This document shows, piece by piece, positions 16,862 through 25,602 of a stretch of DNA of 64,000 nucleotides. Below the pieces are notes generated by a model, which saw only the letters and a list, made by a program, of their open reading frames with translations, was not told the origin of the DNA and did not search any database. The translations under genes and the position numbers were made by a program. Position 1 is the stretch's first letter. Each line of letters opens with the position of its first letter. This DNA is from Modestobacter excelsi (GTDB lineage: Bacteria; Actinomycetota; Actinomycetes; Mycobacteriales; Geodermatophilaceae): NCBI RefSeq assembly GCF_005930495.1, contig NZ_SJEX01000004.1:62001-126000 (forward strand). The letters run 5' to 3'.

Positions 16862-17429
16862 CCAGCAGCGCGACCAGGAAGTCGGCGTCCGGGGCGTAGG
16901 GGCGCAGGTCCCACGTGGACAGCAGGACGTCGGGCTGCAGCCCGGCGGCCCGGGCGTCGTCCAGGAACTCCTCGAACGGGTAGCCGCGGCCGGCCCCGAA
17001 GCCGATGGCCGCCCGGCCACCGGGGGCGAGGTGCCTGCGCAGCCGGCGCAGCACCTCGCCGCGGGTGCTCGGCGCCAGGAACGTCATGACGTTGCCCGCG
17101 CAGACGACCGCGTCGAACGGCTCGGGGATGCCGGCAGCGGGCAGGTCCAGCTCGGCGAGGTCACCGACGACCCACCGCGGCCCGGGGTGGTCGGCCTCCG
17201 CGGCGGCGATCAGCACCGGGTCGCCGTCCACGCCGACCACGGTGTGCCCGGCCCCGGCCAGCCAGCCGCCGACCCGGCCGGGCCCGCACCCGGCGTCCAG
17301 CACCCGGGAGCCGCGCGGCAGCATCGCGTCGACCAGCCGGGCCTCGCCGGCCAGGTCCATGCCCTGCGCCGCCAGCCTGCGGAACCGTTCCACGTAGGCG
17401 GCCGAGTGGCCGGGGTCCTCGGTGCTCAT
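16803..17429 (-). CDS. Class I SAM-dependent methyltransferase
   Basis: A 208-residue methyltransferase with motif I VLDAGCGPGRVG, motif II acidic VVGVDGDP and motif IV region FDAVVCAGNVM. The target is unknown. The start is uncertain: ATG at 17429 (MSTEDPGHSAAYVERF) matches where family similarity begins, but an in-frame ATG at 17477 would add 16 residues and reach into the dinB promoter. The C terminus overlaps the convergent hydrolase gene. Confidence 0.8.
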   Translation of the reverse strand: MSTEDPGHSAAYVERFRRLAAQGMDLAGEARLVDAMLPRGSRVLDAGCGPGRVGGWLAGAGHTVVGVDGDPVLIAAAEADHPGPRWVVGDLAELDLPAAGIPEPFDAVVCAGNVMTFLAPSTRGEVLRRLRRHLAPGGRAAIGFGAGRGYPFEEFLDDARAAGLQPDVLLSTWDLRPYAPDADFLVALLVRAGAPAGGSSAAGAPPGR

Positions 17430-17474
17430 CCGCGCCCAGGCGCTCTGCTCGACCACCCGCTCATCATGACGCGG

Positions 17475-17487
17475 CATCATCGGGGGT
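17475..17487 (+). promoter_or_regulatory. -10 element of leaderless dinB
   Basis: CATCAT at 17475-17480 is followed after 7 nt by the GTG of dinB at 17488. No ribosome site is present and no LexA box was seen. Confidence 0.4.
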
Positions 17488-18822
17488 GTGCGTCGGGAGC
17501 CCAGCATCATGCACCTCGACCTCGACGCCTTCTTCGCCGCCGTCGAGCAGCGCGACAAGCCGTCGCTGCGCGGCCGGCCGGTCGTCGTCGGTGGCACCGG
17601 CGGGCGGGGCGTCGTCGCCACCGCCTCCTACGAGGCCCGGGCGTACGGCGCGCGCAGTGCGATGCCCACGGCCGAGGCGCGGCGGATCTGCCCGCCCGGC
17701 ACCGCCTTCCTCGGCGGCCGGTTCGCCGCCTACCGGCGCACCTCGGACGTCGTCATGGCCCTGCTGCGGGAGCTCTCCCCGCTGGTCGAGCCGGTGTCCA
17801 TCGACGAGGCCTACGTCGACCTGGCCGCCGGCGACCACGACCTGTCGGTGCCCGGCGTCACCGCGCTGGCGCTGGACCTCAAGGCCCGGATCGCGCTGGC
17901 CACCGGCGGGGTCACCGGCTCGGTCGGGATCGGCACGTCGAAGTCGCTGGCGAAGATCGGCTCGGAGCTGGACAAGCCGGACGGGCTGACCGTCGTCCCG
18001 GCCGGGAGCGAGCTGGACGTGCTGCACCCGTTGCCGGTGCGCAGCCTCGGCGGGGTCGGCCCGGCCACCGCCGAGCGGCTGGCGCAGATCAAGGTCACGA
18101 CGATCGGCGACCTGCACCGGCTCTCGCTGGTCGACCTCACCACCCTGGTCGGCCAGGCGCACGGCACCGGCCTGTACCGGCTGGCCCGCGCCGACGACGA
18201 CCGCGCGGTCATCACGGACCGGGAGGCGAAGTCGGTCAGCGCAGAGGAGACCTTCGCCCGCGACCTCACCGACCCGGCCCGGCTGACCGCCGAGATCGAC
18301 GCGCTCGCCGGCCGGGTGGGCAGCCGGCTGCAGCGCTCCGGGACGTCGGGGCGCACCGTGACCCTCAAGGTCCGCCGCTACGACTTCACCACCCTCACCC
18401 GCTCGCTGACCCTCCCCCAGCCCGTGGACGACGCCCGGCAGATCGCCGAGGTGGCCCGCCGGCTGCTGGGCGCGGTGGACCGCAGCGGCGGGCTGCGGCT
18501 GCTCGGCGTCGGCGTCTCCGGGCTGTCCCCCTACGCGCAGGGCGACCTGTTCGCCGACGTCCTCGAGGAGCCCACCGAGGTGACCGAGGAGCCCGAGCCG
18601 CTGCCGGCCGATCCCGCGCCGGGCCCGGCGGTCGTGGCCTGGCACCCCGGGCAGGACGTCGTCCACACCGACCTCGGCGCGGGGTGGGTGTGGGGCAGCG
18701 GGCTGAACCGGGTCACGGTCCGGTTCGAGGGCCCGCGAACGGCGCCCGGCCCGGTGCGCACGCTGCGCGCCGACGACCCGGACCTGCAGCCGGCCGACCC
18801 GCCGGACTGGACCACCCCCTGA
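17488..18822 (+). CDS. dinB: DNA polymerase IV (Y family)
   Basis: Error-prone translesion polymerase. The 444-residue product has the catalytic motifs MHLDLDAFFAAVEQ and SIDEAYVDL, the finger motif TASYEARAYGARSAMP, helix-hairpin-helix GGVGPATAERL and the little-finger domain. QGDLF near residue 350 is a beta-clamp binding motif. An additional C-terminal segment (about residues 385-444, WHPGQDVVHTDLGAGWVWG...VRFE) lies beyond the clamp motif and resembles a small beta-barrel module found in actinobacterial DinB proteins. GTG start at 17488, probably leaderless. Confidence 0.94.
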   Translation: MRREPSIMHLDLDAFFAAVEQRDKPSLRGRPVVVGGTGGRGVVATASYEARAYGARSAMPTAEARRICPPGTAFLGGRFAAYRRTSDVVMALLRELSPLVEPVSIDEAYVDLAAGDHDLSVPGVTALALDLKARIALATGGVTGSVGIGTSKSLAKIGSELDKPDGLTVVPAGSELDVLHPLPVRSLGGVGPATAERLAQIKVTTIGDLHRLSLVDLTTLVGQAHGTGLYRLARADDDRAVITDREAKSVSAEETFARDLTDPARLTAEIDALAGRVGSRLQRSGTSGRTVTLKVRRYDFTTLTRSLTLPQPVDDARQIAEVARRLLGAVDRSGGLRLLGVGVSGLSPYAQGDLFADVLEEPTEVTEEPEPLPADPAPGPAVVAWHPGQDVVHTDLGAGWVWGSGLNRVTVRFEGPRTAPGPVRTLRADDPDLQPADPPDWTTP

Positions 18823-18882
18823 CGGGGGGTGACCCCCCTTCGGGCGTGGGCGGACGACGCCGGGCACGGCAGACTCCCCGCT

Positions 18883-19824
18883 GTGCCCGCACCCGACGAC
18901 GACGCCCTGGACGTCGACGCCCTCATCGACCGTGGGTGCGAGCTCGCCGACCTGGGCGACCACGAGCAGGCGCTGAGGTTCTTCCGCCTCGCCGCCGTGC
19001 ACGGCGACCCGGTCGCCCTGTTCGACCTGGGCAACAGCCTGGACGCACTGGGCCGCGAGGACGCGGCCGTCGACGCGTACCGGCAGGCCGCCGCCGGCGG
19101 GGTGGACGACGCCTGGCTGAACCTCGCCTCCGTGCTGGCCCGGCTCGGCCGGTGGGCCGACGCCGAGCGCGCGGCCCGGTCCGCCCTGGAGGCCGGGGAC
19201 ACCAAGGCCTGGACGGTGCTCGGCGACGCGCTGGAGGCGCAGGGCCGCTCGGTCGAGGCGCTCCGCACGCTGCGGTCGGCCGCCGAGCGCGGCGACGCGC
19301 GGGCGGCGCTGGCGCTCGCCCACCTCCTGCTGGACGCCGGCCGGCAGCTCGAGGCCTGGCACTGGGCGCAGGTCTCGGCGGACGCCGGTGACGCGGTGGC
19401 CGCGGCAACCCTGGCCGCCTGGCGCTGGGACGAGACCCGCGACCCCGCGCTGGAGCGGCAGCTGCGCGCCGGTGCCGAGGTCCACGAGGACGCCCGGACC
19501 AGCCTCGCGTCGCTGCTGCGCGCCACCGGACGGGTCGAGGAGGCCCGCGCGGTGCTCGAGGAGGGCGCGCTGCTCGGCGAGCTGGCCAGCTGGCTGCCGC
19601 TGGGCAACCTCTACCGCGACGAGCTCGGCGACGACGTCGCCGCAGCGGCCGCCTACCGCGCCGGCATCGAGGGCGGTGACCTGCACTCGCACCACAACCT
19701 CGGGGTGCTGCTGCTGGACGCCGGCGACGTCGACGGCGCCATCGAGCACTTCTCCATCGCCGCCGCGGGCGGGGACGACCTGGCCGCCCGGGTGCTGCGC
19801 GAGGTCCTGTCCCAGGAGGACTGA
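18883..19824 (+). CDS. TPR/Sel1-like repeat protein
   Basis: A 313-residue protein made of about eight helical repeats of 32-36 residues, recognisable by phrases such as ALFDLGNSLDALGREDAAVDAYRQAAAGG, AWTVLGDALEAQG and SHHNLGVLLLDAGDVDGAIEHFSIAAAGG. No signal peptide or membrane segment, so a cytosolic scaffold is likely. The GTG at 18883 is preferred over one at 18829 because CAGACT lies 7 nt upstream, the leaderless arrangement used elsewhere here. Partner unknown. Confidence 0.75.
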   Translation: MPAPDDDALDVDALIDRGCELADLGDHEQALRFFRLAAVHGDPVALFDLGNSLDALGREDAAVDAYRQAAAGGVDDAWLNLASVLARLGRWADAERAARSALEAGDTKAWTVLGDALEAQGRSVEALRTLRSAAERGDARAALALAHLLLDAGRQLEAWHWAQVSADAGDAVAAATLAAWRWDETRDPALERQLRAGAEVHEDARTSLASLLRATGRVEEARAVLEEGALLGELASWLPLGNLYRDELGDDVAAAAAYRAGIEGGDLHSHHNLGVLLLDAGDVDGAIEHFSIAAAGGDDLAARVLREVLSQED

Positions 19825-19825
19825 C

Positions 19826-20656
19826 TCAGGCCGGCCACCAGCCGGCGAAGTGGTGCACCGGGCCGTGCCCGGCACCGATCCCCAGCGCCTCCCCCTCGGT
19901 CAGCGCGGCCTGCAGGTGGTCGCGGGCGCCCTCGACCAGCGGCGCCCAGTCCGGTGCCTGCCCCGGCGCGGCCAGCCGGGTGCGGGCGACCAGCGCCGCG
20001 ACCGCCGAGGAGAGCGTGCAGCCGGTGCCGTGGGTGGCCGTCGTGGGCACCCGGGGCCGGCGGACCTCGACCACCCCGGCCGCGGTCACCAGCACGTCGG
20101 TGCTCTCCGCCCCGCCGAGGTGCCCGCCCTTGAGCAGCACCGCCGCCGGGCCGAGCGCGAGCAGTGCCGTCGCCTGCGGCGCGAGCTCGTCGACCGTCGT
20201 CGCCGGGGCCACGTCGAGCAGCGCGGCCGCCTCCGGCACGTTGGGCGTGAGCAGGTCGGTGACCGGCAGCAGGGCGCTGCGGACGGCGTCCACCGCGTCG
20301 GCGGAGATGAGCCGGTCACCGCTGGTGGCGACCATCACCGGGTCGCAGACCACCGGGCCGGCCGGCCGGTCGGCGAGCACCGCAGCGACCTCGCGGACCA
20401 CCTCCGCGGTGCCGAGCATGCCCAGCTTGGTGGCGTGCACGGTCACGTCGGCGAGCAGGGTGCGCAGCTGCTCCCCGACGAACGGCGCCGGGACGGCGTG
20501 CACCCCGGTCACGCCGCGGGTGTTCTGCGCGGTCAGCGCGGTGAGCACCGCCGTCCCGTAGACGCCCAGCGCGCTGAAGGTCTTCAGGTCGGCCTGGACC
20601 CCCGCCCCGCCGCTGGGGTCGCTGCCGGCAACGGTCAGCGCGACGGCGGCGGTCAC
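19826..20656 (-). CDS. thiD: Hydroxymethylpyrimidine/phosphomethylpyrimidine kinase
   Basis: Phosphorylates HMP and HMP-P for thiamine synthesis. The 276-residue ribokinase-fold protein starts with a GTG and shows [20 protein letters not shown] and, near the end, the anion-hole motif [11 protein letters not shown] with the catalytic Cys. Its start overlaps the stop of thiE by 4 bp (GTGA), so translation is coupled. Third gene of the thiM-thiE-thiD operon. Confidence 0.95.
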   Translation of the reverse strand: MTAAVALTVAGSDPSGGAGVQADLKTFSALGVYGTAVLTALTAQNTRGVTGVHAVPAPFVGEQLRTLLADVTVHATKLGMLGTAEVVREVAAVLADRPAGPVVCDPVMVATSGDRLISADAVDAVRSALLPVTDLLTPNVPEAAALLDVAPATTVDELAPQATALLALGPAAVLLKGGHLGGAESTDVLVTAAGVVEVRRPRVPTTATHGTGCTLSSAVAALVARTRLAAPGQAPDWAPLVEGARDHLQAALTEGEALGIGAGHGPVHHFAGWWPA

Positions 20657-21315
20657 GCCGGCACCTGCCCGGCCAGCGCGGCGCGCAGCGTCCGCGCCGC
20701 GGCGCCGGGATCAGCGGCCGCGCAGATGTCGGAGACCACGCACACCCCGTCGACCCCGGTCCCCGCGACCGCGGCGGCGTTCGCGGCGTGCACCCCGCCG
20801 ATCGCCACCGACGTCAGCCCGGCGGCGCGCGCCCGGGCGGCCAGCGCGCGGGTGCCCGCGAGCCCCAGCGCCGTCCCGGCGTCGGGCTTGGTCGGCGTCG
20901 TCCACACCGGGCTGAGCCCGACCAGGTCGACGGTGCCCGGCGGCAGGGCCAGGACGCCGTCCAGGTCGGCGGCCGACCCGACCGACACCCCGACCAGCGC
21001 GTCGGGTCCGAGCAGCTCGCGCACCTCGCCGGCCGGCAGGTCGTCCTGGCCGACGTGCACACCGTCGGCCCCGGTGAGCAGGGCGACGTCCACGGCGTCG
21101 TTGACCACCAGCCGCACCCGCGGGGTCGGCGCGAGGACCTCCTGCACGGCGCGGGTGAGTGCCAGCAGGTCCCGCCGGCTCGCCGTCTTGTCCCGCACCT
21201 GGACGGCCGTCACCCCACCGGCCACGGCGGCGGCGACCACCGCGGGCACCGACCGCGGCGCGCAGAGCGCGGTGTCGGTGACCAGGTAGAGCGTCGGGTC
21301 GAACGCGCGGCGCAT
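20653..21315 (-). CDS. thiE: Thiamine-phosphate synthase
   Basis: Joins HMP-PP and thiazole phosphate to thiamine phosphate. The 220-residue TIM barrel has YLVTDT at its start, [25 protein letters not shown] and a phosphate-binding [13 protein letters not shown]. The ATG at 21315 overlaps the thiM stop by one base (TGATG). Confidence 0.95.
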   Translation of the reverse strand: MRRAFDPTLYLVTDTALCAPRSVPAVVAAAVAGGVTAVQVRDKTASRRDLLALTRAVQEVLAPTPRVRLVVNDAVDVALLTGADGVHVGQDDLPAGEVRELLGPDALVGVSVGSAADLDGVLALPPGTVDLVGLSPVWTTPTKPDAGTALGLAGTRALAARARAAGLTSVAIGGVHAANAAAVAGTGVDGVCVVSDICAAADPGAAARTLRAALAGQVPA

Positions 21316-22103
21316 CAGCTCAACGAGGCGCGGAGCAGCGCGTCGCCGTCCACGGCGTCCAGCGCGTCGAGCCACCGGACAGCGAAGGTGCCCGGCCCGT
21401 CGGCGACCCGTGCCGCGGCCTCGGCCGCGAGCGCGACGTGGGCGTGCGCGGCGACCGTGCCGACCAGCACGTCACCGGCCGCGGCGACGTACGCGGCGGT
21501 GACAGCGCCGAGGGCGCAGCCGGCGCCGGTCGTGCGGGTCAGCAGCGGGGATCCGCCGCCGACCCGGACGACGCGCCCGCCGTCGGTGACGACGTCGACC
21601 GGGCCGCTGACCGCGACCACCCCACCGGTCCGCCGGGCCAGCTCGCCGGCGGCCTCCAGGGCGTCCTCGGGGGTGGCGGTGCTGTCCACGCCGCGGCCGC
21701 CCTTGCCCGCACCGGCCAGGGCGAGCACCTCGGAGGCGTTGCCGCGGACGACGGCGGGCCGCAGCTCCACCAGGTCGGCGGCGAGCTCGGTGCGGAAGGT
21801 GAGCCCGCCGACGGCGACCGGGTCCAGCACCCACGGTGTCCCGACCTCCGACGCCGTCCGGGCCGCAATCCGCATCGCCTCGGCGGTGCGCTGCTGCACG
21901 GTGCCCACGTTGACCAGCACCGCGGAGGCGACGGCGGCGAACTCGCCGGCCTCCGCGGGCTCGTCGACCATCGCGGGCGCTGCGCCGACGGCCAGCAAGG
22001 CGTTGGCGGTGATCGTCTGCACGACCGTGTTGGTGAGGCAGTGCACCAGGGGTGCGGAGTCGCGCAGCGCCGTGCGGGCAGCGCGCAGAGAGGTGGCGTC
22101 CAT
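21315..22103 (-). CDS. thiM: Hydroxyethylthiazole kinase
   Basis: Salvages hydroxyethylthiazole by phosphorylation. The 262-residue product shows [28 protein letters not shown] and the phosphate site [12 protein letters not shown] with the catalytic Cys. First gene of the operon, directly behind a TPP riboswitch. With thiE and thiD it makes a salvage set; de novo genes such as thiC or thiG are not in the window. Confidence 0.95.
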   Translation of the reverse strand: MDATSLRAARTALRDSAPLVHCLTNTVVQTITANALLAVGAAPAMVDEPAEAGEFAAVASAVLVNVGTVQQRTAEAMRIAARTASEVGTPWVLDPVAVGGLTFRTELAADLVELRPAVVRGNASEVLALAGAGKGGRGVDSTATPEDALEAAGELARRTGGVVAVSGPVDVVTDGGRVVRVGGGSPLLTRTTGAGCALGAVTAAYVAAAGDVLVGTVAAHAHVALAAEAAARVADGPGTFAVRWLDALDAVDGDALLRASLS

Positions 22104-22109
22104 CGCCGG

Positions 22110-22188
22110 GACATCCCTTCGCCAGTGTCAGCTGGAGCAGGTTCGACGGGTGTGATCTCAGTCCCGGGTGGGACACCCCGTGTCGCGC
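22110..22188 (-). promoter_or_regulatory. TPP riboswitch (thi box) before thiM
   Basis: Read on the minus strand, the leader has CACGGGGTG, the conserved CTGAGA, ACACCC, the GAACCTG core and the closing GCGAAGGGA, in the order of the TPP aptamer. The aptamer ends about 7 nt before the thiM ATG, and its last paired strand contains the AAGGGA ribosome site, so TPP binding should hide the start directly. Confidence 0.92.
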
Positions 22189-22192
22189 TCCG

Positions 22193-22198
22193 ACGCTA
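22193..22198 (-). promoter_or_regulatory. -10 element of the thiM operon
   Basis: TAGCGT on the minus strand, placed so that transcription would start at the first bases of the riboswitch aptamer. No convincing -35. Confidence 0.5.
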
Positions 22199-22404
22199 GC
22201 ACCGGTCCGTCGCTCGACCTCCTCCCGTTGCCGACGTCGCCGACCTGCCCGACGCCTGGCCGGACACCGGTGAGCGGATGGACCTCCACCACGTCGTCCG
22301 GGCCTTGCTCGCCCACCGCGACCCCCTCCGCCGCCGAGCCGTGTGACCCCGGCCGCCTGAGCCCGGCCGGCGTTCCGGCGGGAACGTCTTGCGACGATCG
22401 ACCC
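22199..22404. other. Spacer between thi promoter and GNAT gene
   Basis: No supported gene. One plus-strand frame is free of stops from about 22217 to 22327 (VADVADLPDAWPDTGERM...RRRAV), but it has no convincing start and I could not match it to a family. GACGAT at 22393-22398 may be the -10 of a leaderless GNAT transcript, 6 nt before its GTG. Confidence 0.4.
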
Positions 22405-22863
22405 GTGACCGATGCACCTGCGTTGCGCGAGGCCCGGTTCGCCGAGCTGACCCCGGCCGAGCTCTACGGCATCCTGCGGCTGCGGGTCGACGTCTTCGTC
22501 GTCGAGCAGACCTGCCCCTATCCCGAGCTCGACGGCCGGGACACCGAGCCGGGCACGGTGCACCTCTGGTACGCCGACGACGAGGGGACGACGCTGGCCA
22601 CCATCCGGGTGCTGGAGAACGGCGACGACCGGGCGATCGGCCGGGTGGCGACGGCCGTGGGCGCACGGGGTCGCGGCCTGTCCGCCGGGCTCATCCGTCG
22701 CGGCATCGAGCTGTGCGAGGGCCGCACCGTCGACATCGGGGCGCAGGCCTACCTCGAGACCTGGTACGAGCGCTTCGGCTTCGTGCGGTCCGGGCCGGAC
22801 TACCTGGAGGACGGCATCCCGCACCTGCCCATGCGGCTGGCCGGCTCACTCACCGGTCAGTGA
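22405..22863 (+). CDS. GNAT acetyltransferase, ElaA-like
   Basis: A 152-residue acetyltransferase. ELTPAELYGILRLRVDVFVVEQTCPYPELDG at the N terminus and IGRVATAVGARGRGLSAGLI, the acetyl-CoA binding pattern, identify the ElaA branch, followed by AQAYLETWYERFGF. Substrate unknown. The GTG at 22405 is probably leaderless. Its last 18 bp overlap the convergent helicase gene. Confidence 0.85.
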   Translation: MTDAPALREARFAELTPAELYGILRLRVDVFVVEQTCPYPELDGRDTEPGTVHLWYADDEGTTLATIRVLENGDDRAIGRVATAVGARGRGLSAGLIRRGIELCEGRTVDIGAQAYLETWYERFGFVRSGPDYLEDGIPHLPMRLAGSLTGQ

Positions 22864-24651
22864 CGTCGCCGGCAGCCAGTCGGCGTCGAGCAGCTCGGCG
22901 ATCTCCTGCAGCGCCGCGGTGTCGCCACCGGCCGTCGAGCCGGTGACCGCCAGCCGCTCCACCATCACCCGGGCGACGTCCTCCTCCACGGTGTCCTCGG
23001 CGAACGCGACCCGCCACGGGGAGACCTGGTGGTCCCGGTGGGTGCGGCCGGTGACCTGGCGGGCGGCGATGCCGGAGAACCGGGGCTGGTGGAAGAGCCC
23101 CACCCGCGGTGTGGTCGACGCGGTGCGCCCACCAGGCAGCAGCTCGCCGGCGTGCAGGCTGATCGAGGCGGTCACGGTGAAGACGCAGACCGGCGCCTCG
23201 CCGGTCTGGAAGCGCAACCGCTCCTCCTCCACGTCGAACCGGTCCCGCCCGTAGATGCCGGCCACCGCGATGCCGCCGTCCAGCAGCGCCTCGCGGATGG
23301 GGTCGGCCGCGGTCTCCACGAACTCCACCGACACCGCCACCTGCCGGTCCGCCTCGACCTGCGCCTTCACCCAGTCGACGGTCGCCGCCGCCCGGATCAG
23401 ACCGGCCTTCTGCCGGAACCGGAGCAGGGCCGCGCGGCCGCGGGCGGACTGGCGGCCGCGGCGGGCCAGCTGCATCTCCGCGCGGAACTCCGACCACTCC
23501 GCCTCGTACTGCGCGCGCTCGGCCGGGGTCAGCGCGACCGGCGTCCCGGTCACGCTCACCGGACCCCACGGCGCCGGCCGGTGCAGCGTCGCCGGCGGGT
23601 CGGTGTCGGCCAGCCAGCCGCGGAGCAGGGCGAGGTCGGCCCGGCGCTCGTCGGCGTCCTCGGTCCAGGTCCAGCCGTAGCGGCCACGTTCCACGTGGAA
23701 CCCGTGGACGGCGAGCCGGTGCGGGAGGTCCGTCCAGTCCTTCAGCGGCTCGCCGTGGACGGCGGCGAAGTGCGGCGCCAGGTACGGCAGCTCCAGCGGC
23801 GTGTGCGCAGGGGTCGCCGTCGCGAGCAGCACGAACGGGACGTCCTTCGCCCGCCCGGCGCCGGAGACCGACTTCCAGTGCTTCCACCGCTGCGTCGTGG
23901 TGTGCCGGACCATGTGCGCCTCGTCGGCCACCACCACGTCGAAGCGCGCCCCGGTCGCCTTGGTCAGCCCGGCGACCTTGCCCAGCCGGTCCCAGGTGGT
24001 GACGCACCAGCGCAGGTCCTGCCCCCCGTCCGCGGAGCCGCCGAAGGCGGCGATCGAGCGCGCCCAGTGCGGCACGGTGATCGCCGCCGGCCGGTCGGCG
24101 ACGACGAGCACGGTGCGCACGGGCCGCGGCTGGTCCTCCCGCTGCGCAGCGACCTGCTGCACGGCCAGCACCGCGGTGCCGGTCTTGCCGACCCCCGGGT
24201 CGTCGCCGAGCAGGAACATCCGCCCACCGGCGGCCGCGTGCCGGGCGATCGCCGCCGCCCCGGTGACCTGCTCCGGCCGCGGGGTCATCGGGCGGGCCGG
24301 CGGCACCGGCCGCGGCTCGGCGTTGAGCTGGTCCTCGACGAAGCGCTCGAAGGAGTACGGCGGCGGGTCGTACGGCGCCAGCGCCGCCGGCAGCGACGGG
24401 CCCACGTACACGTGCGCGGACAGGCCGGCGTGCCAGCTCGCCCCCGGCGCCGGAGCGCGGAACGGGACGGCGAGCACCCACACCCGCTCCCCCGGCCGGG
24501 CCGTGGGCAGGTCACCGGCAGCGGGCTTCGCAGCCGCCGGACGCGACCTCGCGGCCTTCCCGGCAGTCGCCTTCCGGGCAGCGGGCTTCCGGGTGGTCGT
24601 CGTGCCGGTCGAACGGGACGAGCTGGTGGAGCGCCGGCGGCGTCCGGGCAC
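22846..24651 (-). CDS. DEAH-type superfamily 2 helicase, phage-like
   Basis: A 601-residue ATPase. The N-terminal 50 residues are Lys/Arg/Ala-rich and probably bind DNA. Residues 160-330 hold motif I GDDPGVGKTG, motif II VVADEAHMV and motif III LLATATPAHT. The second RecA domain ends with ARQVTGRTHRDHQ (motif VI). The overall pattern recalls single-protein DNA helicases of actinophages rather than RecQ, RecG or PriA; no other phage gene is nearby. GTG start at 24651 after an AGGAGAC site. It contains a perfect parS-like palindrome at 23688-23701. Confidence 0.75.
   Translation of the reverse strand: MPGRRRRSTSSSRSTGTTTTRKPAARKATAGKAARSRPAAAKPAAGDLPTARPGERVWVLAVPFRAPAPGASWHAGLSAHVYVGPSLPAALAPYDPPPYSFERFVEDQLNAEPRPVPPARPMTPRPEQVTGAAAIARHAAAGGRMFLLGDDPGVGKTGTAVLAVQQVAAQREDQPRPVRTVLVVADRPAAITVPHWARSIAAFGGSADGGQDLRWCVTTWDRLGKVAGLTKATGARFDVVVADEAHMVRHTTTQRWKHWKSVSGAGRAKDVPFVLLATATPAHTPLELPYLAPHFAAVHGEPLKDWTDLPHRLAVHGFHVERGRYGWTWTEDADERRADLALLRGWLADTDPPATLHRPAPWGPVSVTGTPVALTPAERAQYEAEWSEFRAEMQLARRGRQSARGRAALLRFRQKAGLIRAAATVDWVKAQVEADRQVAVSVEFVETAADPIREALLDGGIAVAGIYGRDRFDVEEERLRFQTGEAPVCVFTVTASISLHAGELLPGGRTASTTPRVGLFHQPRFSGIAARQVTGRTHRDHQVSPWRVAFAEDTVEEDVARVMVERLAVTGSTAGGDTAALQEIAELLDADWLPATSLTGE
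23688..23701. other. parS-like palindrome
   Basis: GTTCCACGTGGAAC, a perfect 14-bp palindrome with the CACGTG core of parS sites; the flanking C and C are shared with the copy at 41564. Known parS sites are GTTTCACGTGAAAC or close variants, so this is a plausible GC-rich form for ParB binding. It lies inside the helicase gene, as parS sites often do. Confidence 0.6.
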
Positions 24652-24759
24652 GGAGGTCTCCTGCGGGTCGACGGCCTGACCCGCAGGACGCTAACCGCGG
24701 CCACCGACCATCCCGGGGAGCGACATCACCGGGTCGCCGCCGTCTGGTGGGATGGCGCC

Positions 24760-25602
24760 ATGACCTCTCCCGTCCGGCTGGCGGCCCGCACGCTCGGCGA
24801 CTCCGGGCCGCGGGTCGTCTTCGTGCACGGCCTGTTCGGCCAGGGCCGCAACTGGACGACGATCGCGCGCGCCCTGGCCGAGGACGGGCACCGGGTCACC
24901 CTGCTGGACCTGCCCAACCACGGGCACTCGCCGTGGACCGACCGGGTCGACTACGGCGACATGGCCGAGTTCGTCTCCGCCGAGCTCGCGCTGCTCGGCG
25001 AGCCGGTGACGCTGGTCGGGCACTCGATGGGCGGCAAGGTGTCGATGCAGCTGGCGCTGCGCCGGCCGGAGCTGCTGCGCGCCCTCGTGGTCGTCGACAT
25101 CGCGCCCACCGACTACCCGGAGAGCGGCGGGCGCACCGACGACCCGGACGAGGAGGCCTCCCCGTTCGCCGCGTTCATCGCCGCGATGCAGGCGATGGAC
25201 CTGGACCAGGTGGAGAACCGGGAGCAGGCCGACGCGGCGCTGCGGGACGCCGTCCCCAGCACCATGGTCCGGTCGTTCCTGCTGCAGAGCCTGGTGCGCG
25301 ACGGCGTCGGGGCCGGCAACGGGTGGCGGTGGCGGCTGAACCTGGAGACCCTCGCCCGCGACCTGGGCGAGCTGCGCCGCTTCCCCGACCCGCCGCCGGA
25401 TGCGACGTTCGAGGGCCCGGTGCTCTGGATCGCCGGCGCGAACTCGACCTACGTGCTCGACGAGGACCGGCCGCGGATGGACCAGCTGTTCCCGCACGTG
25501 CGCCTGGTGCGGGTCAAGAACGCCGGCCACTGGGTGCACTCGGAGCAGCCGGAGGTCTTCCTCGAGACCGTCCGCCGGTTCCTGGCGCAGGTGGAGCGGT
25601 GA
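24760..25602 (+). CDS. Alpha/beta hydrolase, YbfF-like esterase
   Basis: A 280-residue cytosolic hydrolase. HGLFGQGRNW supplies the oxyanion region, VGHSMGGKV the nucleophile elbow (Ser near residue 89), and NAGHWVHSEQP the catalytic His. A cap region of about 80 residues follows the central sheet. ATG at 24760. The stop codon overlaps the ATG of bluB-cobT by one base (TGATG), so the two are co-translated; whether it serves the cobalamin step is unknown. Confidence 0.88.
   Translation: MTSPVRLAARTLGDSGPRVVFVHGLFGQGRNWTTIARALAEDGHRVTLLDLPNHGHSPWTDRVDYGDMAEFVSAELALLGEPVTLVGHSMGGKVSMQLALRRPELLRALVVVDIAPTDYPESGGRTDDPDEEASPFAAFIAAMQAMDLDQVENREQADAALRDAVPSTMVRSFLLQSLVRDGVGAGNGWRWRLNLETLARDLGELRRFPDPPPDATFEGPVLWIAGANSTYVLDEDRPRMDQLFPHVRLVRVKNAGHWVHSEQPEVFLETVRRFLAQVER

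Noticed and set aside
16895-16915. CCCACGTGGAC near the methyltransferase as a further parS site
   Set aside because: Only the CACGTG core and one or two flanking bases match; CACGTG alone occurs many times in this GC-rich window.
22278-22346. A 22-codon frame starting ATG between the thi promoter and the GNAT gene
   Set aside because: No ribosome site, no family match and too short to defend.
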